Assembly (NCBI GenBank): GCA_051859505.1
Contig: JBHYFN010000066.1
Coordinates: forward strand, 1-15,739
DNA from: JAFIEN01 sp051859505
GTDB taxonomy: Bacteria > Pseudomonadota > Alphaproteobacteria > Rhodobacterales > Rhodobacteraceae
DNA: 15,739 nt
Direction: 5' to 3'
Program-made: the position numbers and the translations under genes
Shown here: positions 13,903 through 15,739 of the stretch, one piece after another
How positions within the stretch are numbered: the stretch's first letter is position 1
Layout of the letters: each line of letters opens with the position of its first letter
Notes under the pieces: model-generated
Databases searched by the model: none
Told to the model about the DNA's origin: nothing
The model's input: the letters and a program-made list of their open reading frames with translations, nothing else

Positions 13903-14310
13903 ATGAAAATCAATCTCCGCAGCCTGACACCGCTTCTTCTGAGCGCGGCGCTGACGATCGGCGCCGCGCCGACCTTGGCACAGGTCGTGATCAGCCCGGA
14001 TGACACCTCGGAATCCGTGTTCGACTTCGCCAATACCGACCTGCGCGGGCGGCCTGTCACCGATCTTGCCCTGCTGTTTCTGGAGGATGACTACCTTGCC
14101 ATTACCCTTGCAGATGTCTCCGAGGGGCAGGGGTCGGGCCTGATCGAGATCGAGGCGATCCCGTCCGATTTCAGCGGCGAGCTGCATCTTGTCCTGACAC
14201 CCAGGCCGGAACGCGGCTTCACGATCTTCAATCCCCGCTTCGGGATCTTCCTCAACGTTCAGGACGGCATCATCGAAAGCGTCCCGACCGTGCAGCGCAT
14301 GTCGAAGTAG
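13903..14310 (+). CDS. Unrecognised small secreted protein
   Basis: A 135-aa protein I do not recognise. A clear signal peptide is present: MKINLRSLTP followed by LLLSAALTIG and the cleavage site TLA-QV near residue 26, leaving a mature protein of about 109 residues. The mature part has no cysteine, is acidic in its first half (SPDDTSESVFDFANTDLRG) and alternates hydrophobic and polar residues, as in a small beta-rich domain (ALLFLEDDYLAITLADV, LIEIEAIPSDF, ELHLVLTP, FTIFNPRFGIFLNV). It is likely periplasmic or extracellular. The start ATG has a weak GACGAG about 9 nt upstream. The stop lies only 6 nt from the stop of the converging CAP-domain gene. The signal peptide and codon use like its neighbours make it likely to be real. 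Confidence 0.65.
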   Translation: MKINLRSLTPLLLSAALTIGAAPTLAQVVISPDDTSESVFDFANTDLRGRPVTDLALLFLEDDYLAITLADVSEGQGSGLIEIEAIPSDFSGELHLVLTPRPERGFTIFNPRFGIFLNVQDGIIESVPTVQRMSK

Positions 14311-14316
14311 GGGGCC

Positions 14317-14805
14317 TCAGCAGGGGCGGGCCAGCACCATCACCCAGATCGGCCCCTGCGCGCCCTGCGCCACGCCGACGCCGTAATGGCGGGCCTGGGC
14401 CAGCTGCATGTTCTCGCGGTGCTTGGGCGACGAAACCCAGCCGTTCACGATCTGGTTGGGTTGCGGAAAGCCCCAGGCAAGGTTCTCGGCCGTCAGGCAG
14501 GACCGATAGCCCGCCTGCGTCACCCTCTCGTGCGGGCCGCGCTGATCGCGCCCCCGGTGATCGAGATAGCCGTATTGCGCCATGTCGCAGGCATGGGCCT
14601 GCGCGGCCGCGTTCAGCCGAGGATCGGGCGCAAGGCTCTGCAGCGACGAGGCCTGCCGCAGCTGGTTGACCCCCTGCCCCACCGCCGCCTCGAGCGCCGC
14701 GGCATTGCCCGGCATCGGACAGGTCTGCGACGCAACAGGCGCCGCCCAGAAAGACGCAACAAGGATACCTGCCAGGGCAAGCCCGGCCTTTCGCAGACGG
14801 TTCAT
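14317..14805 (-). CDS. Secreted CAP-domain (SCP/PR1-like) protein
   Basis: A 162-aa protein with a signal peptide (residues 1-26, cleavage near PVAS-QT) and one CAP domain filling the rest. The CAP cleft residues are visible: H83 in GYLDHRG, E107 in TAENLAWG and H129 in SSPKHRENM, with HACDMAQYGY (71-80) and VTQAGYRSC (95-103) in the usual order. Four cysteines (29, 73, 103, 162) would permit two disulfides after export. Bacterial CAP proteins are mostly of unknown activity; lipid binding or proteolysis has been proposed for various members. ATG at 14805 is supported by a GGGGGA about 9 nt upstream; a longer frame would add 24 non-signal residues. The gene is single and converges on the small secreted protein at 13903. 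Confidence 0.88.
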   Translation of the reverse strand: MNRLRKAGLALAGILVASFWAAPVASQTCPMPGNAAALEAAVGQGVNQLRQASSLQSLAPDPRLNAAAQAHACDMAQYGYLDHRGRDQRGPHERVTQAGYRSCLTAENLAWGFPQPNQIVNGWVSSPKHRENMQLAQARHYGVGVAQGAQGPIWVMVLARPC

Positions 14806-14904
14806 GTCCCATTCCCCCTTTCGGTCGGCCTCAGGCTGATGCCGAAAACGGGCGATGATGGGGCTGCAATCGGACAATCTTTGGAAAGGTCGGGCGGCGG
14901 CCGT

Positions 14905-15432
14905 TCAACCTGCGGGTTCATCCTGCTGGCAGGCCGGGCACAGCCCCTCGACCTCGATCACCGTCCGCTCGACCCGAAAGCCGGACTGCGCGGCCGAGGC
15001 CGCAAGCGGCCCGCCGGGGGCAACCTCGCCCTCGGCCACCGCCCCGCATTTGCGGCAGATCATGAAGGCCGGCGCGTGCTGCCCGCCGGGATGGGAGCAG
15101 GCGATGAACTTGTTGAGCCGTTCGATCCGGTGCACGAAACCATGCTCGACCAGAAAGGCCAGCGCGCGATAGGCGACCGGGGGTTTGGAGCCAAGCCCTT
15201 CGGCATCGAGCCGCGCCAGCACGTCATAGGCGCCCATCGCGGTATGGGCCTCGAGCAGGATCTCGAGCACGCGCCGGCGCACCGGCGTGAACTGCACCCC
15301 CCTCTCGGCACAGGCAGACCGGGCCGCCGCAAGGGCGCTGTGGACACAATCCCCGTGATCATGGGCCGCAAAGGCCCGCGGTTCGCCCTCGTCCGCGGCG
15401 AATGCAGCCTTTGCGCGAGGGGTTGCGGGCAT
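14905..15432 (-). CDS. zur: Fur-family zinc uptake regulator Zur
   Basis: Cytoplasmic repressor that, with zinc bound, shuts off high-affinity zinc import. The 175-aa protein has the Fur-family winged helix (FTPVRRRVLEILLEAHTAMGAYDVL, about 48-72, then PPVAYRALAFLVEHGFVHRIERLNKFIAC, 84-112). Two structural-zinc pairs are seen: CRKC at 126-129 and CPAC at 165-168. The regulatory metal site probably uses residues of HPGGQHAPAF (114-123). The GSKPPVAYRALAFL pattern and the N-terminal HDHGDCVH resemble Zur rather than Fur, Mur or Irr. ATG at 15432 has AAGGAA about 8 nt upstream. No znuABC gene adjoins it in this window: downstream is a CAP protein and upstream a tRNA gene. Confidence 0.87.
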   Translation of the reverse strand: MPATPRAKAAFAADEGEPRAFAAHDHGDCVHSALAAARSACAERGVQFTPVRRRVLEILLEAHTAMGAYDVLARLDAEGLGSKPPVAYRALAFLVEHGFVHRIERLNKFIACSHPGGQHAPAFMICRKCGAVAEGEVAPGGPLAASAAQSGFRVERTVIEVEGLCPACQQDEPAG

Positions 15433-15458
15433 CGGTCGTTCCTTTTCCTGACCCGGGG

Positions 15459-15487
15459 ACTATGCCTTTTCCCGACCTTACCCACAA
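15459..15487 (-). promoter_or_regulatory. Candidate promoter for zur
   Basis: On the minus strand TTGTGG (15487-15482, 3/6) and CATAGT (15464-15459, 4/6) are 17 bp apart and would give a leader of about 20 nt that includes the ribosome-binding site. The evidence is limited to spacing and partial consensus. A 7-bp hairpin (15497-15503 with 15516-15522) lies just upstream. Confidence 0.35.
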
Positions 15488-15568
15488 GGCCGACCCGGCC
15501 CGGGCGGTCCCGAAGCCGGGCCTCGACGACCTGGGCGAGGCATGGCGCCGCCGGTCACGTTTTGGCTC

Positions 15569-15597
15569 TGGACAGCCTCGCCCACCTCGCCTAGAAG
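15569..15597 (+). promoter_or_regulatory. Promoter of tRNA-Phe
   Basis: TGGACA (15569-15574, 5/6 match to -35) and TAGAAG (15592-15597, 4/6 match to -10) are separated by exactly 17 bp. Transcription would start near 15604, leaving about 30 nt of leader before the tRNA. No other gene lies between this site and the tRNA. Confidence 0.55.
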
Positions 15598-15635
15598 CAC
15601 GCCTGCGGTGACGACGACCCCAGACCGCGACAGGG

Positions 15636-15710
15636 GCCCGGGTAGCTCAGGGGTAGAGCAGTGGATTGAAAATCCTCGTGTCGGTGGTTCGATTCCGCCC
15701 CCGGGCACCA
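15636..15710 (+). tRNA. tRNA-Phe, anticodon GAA
   Basis: Acceptor arms GCCCGGG and CCCGGGC pair perfectly and an ACCA end is encoded (15707-15710). The D-stem is GCTC/GAGC, the anticodon loop TTGAAAA gives GAA, and the T-arm is GGTGG-TTCGATT-CCGCC with one G-U pair. The anticodon stem GTGGA/TCCTC contains one U-U mismatch at positions 28-42; everything else is standard. Length with CCA is 75 nt. The 29 nt after it, up to the window edge, show no integrase gene or attachment-site repeat. Confidence 0.97.
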
Positions 15711-15739
15711 CTTAACAAGCTGATATGGTTGGTTGTTGT

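Noticed and set aside
15462..15611. A 49-codon frame starting MPFPDLTHKADPARA between zur and tRNA-Phe
   Set aside because: Its ATG lies within the candidate -10 of the zur promoter, and the frame runs through the tRNA-Phe promoter. No ribosome-binding site at proper distance and no recognisable product.
15636..15739. tRNA-Phe as an integration site of a mobile element
   Set aside because: Only 29 nt follow the tRNA in the window; no integrase and no repeat of the tRNA 3' end are visible.
1..15739. CRISPR arrays, insertion sequences or phage genes
   Set aside because: No regularly spaced direct repeats, terminal inverted repeats with a transposase, or phage structural genes were seen.

Overview
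The window is chromosomal DNA from a high-GC alphaproteobacterium, most likely a member of the Rhodobacteraceae (Paracoccus/Rhodobacter/Rhodovulum-like). The best evidence is the cytochrome aa3 oxidase subunit I at 4537-6210. As I recall the Paracoccus denitrificans numbering, every catalytic residue is offset by exactly one. Other pointers are the diheme cytochrome c/flavoprotein pair of SoxE/SoxF type, a Zur of alphaproteobacterial type, and the style of the tRNA and leader sequences. I see no insertion sequence, integrase, phage gene or CRISPR array. It reads as ordinary core chromosome with two small metabolic modules.

Layout. 2-691 (+) is the C-terminal part of methionyl-tRNA synthetase, cut by the window edge. 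It is followed by a GC-rich repeat patch and a secreted lytic transglycosylase (870-1691, +), which ends at a perfect 28-bp palindrome. tRNA-Leu(GAG) lies on the minus strand at 1867-1953 with a clear promoter. A divergent pair follows: a small DUF2306-type membrane protein (2090-2572, -) and a membrane-anchored LytTR regulator (2778-3626, +). Then come lipB (3664-4329, +), ctaD (4537-6210, +) and a DUF2244 membrane protein (6217-6732, +), closed by a strong terminator hairpin.

From 6792 to 13695 all genes are on the minus strand. soxE-soxF (8814 down to 6792) encodes a periplasmic sulfide-oxidising flavocytochrome c. Upstream lies a four-gene unit read from 13695 down to 8958: a DeoR-family regulator, a glutamine-synthetase-like ligase, an aldehyde dehydrogenase and an iron-type alcohol dehydrogenase. 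The last three genes are tightly packed (10-nt gap, then a 4-nt overlap). Together they suggest a gamma-glutamylation route for an amino alcohol: ligate to glutamate, oxidise the alcohol to aldehyde, oxidise the aldehyde to acid. This is the most interesting part of the window. A hydrolase and a transporter would be needed and are not here.

The right end holds an unrecognised secreted protein (13903-14310, +), a secreted CAP-domain protein (14317-14805, -), zur (14905-15432, -) and tRNA-Phe(GAA) (15636-15710, +).

Electrons from sulfide via SoxEF could reach the aa3 oxidase through soluble cytochrome c, so the two respiratory modules are functionally compatible. They are transcribed convergently and are separate transcription units. 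All function assignments come from reading protein motifs by eye; no database search was run.
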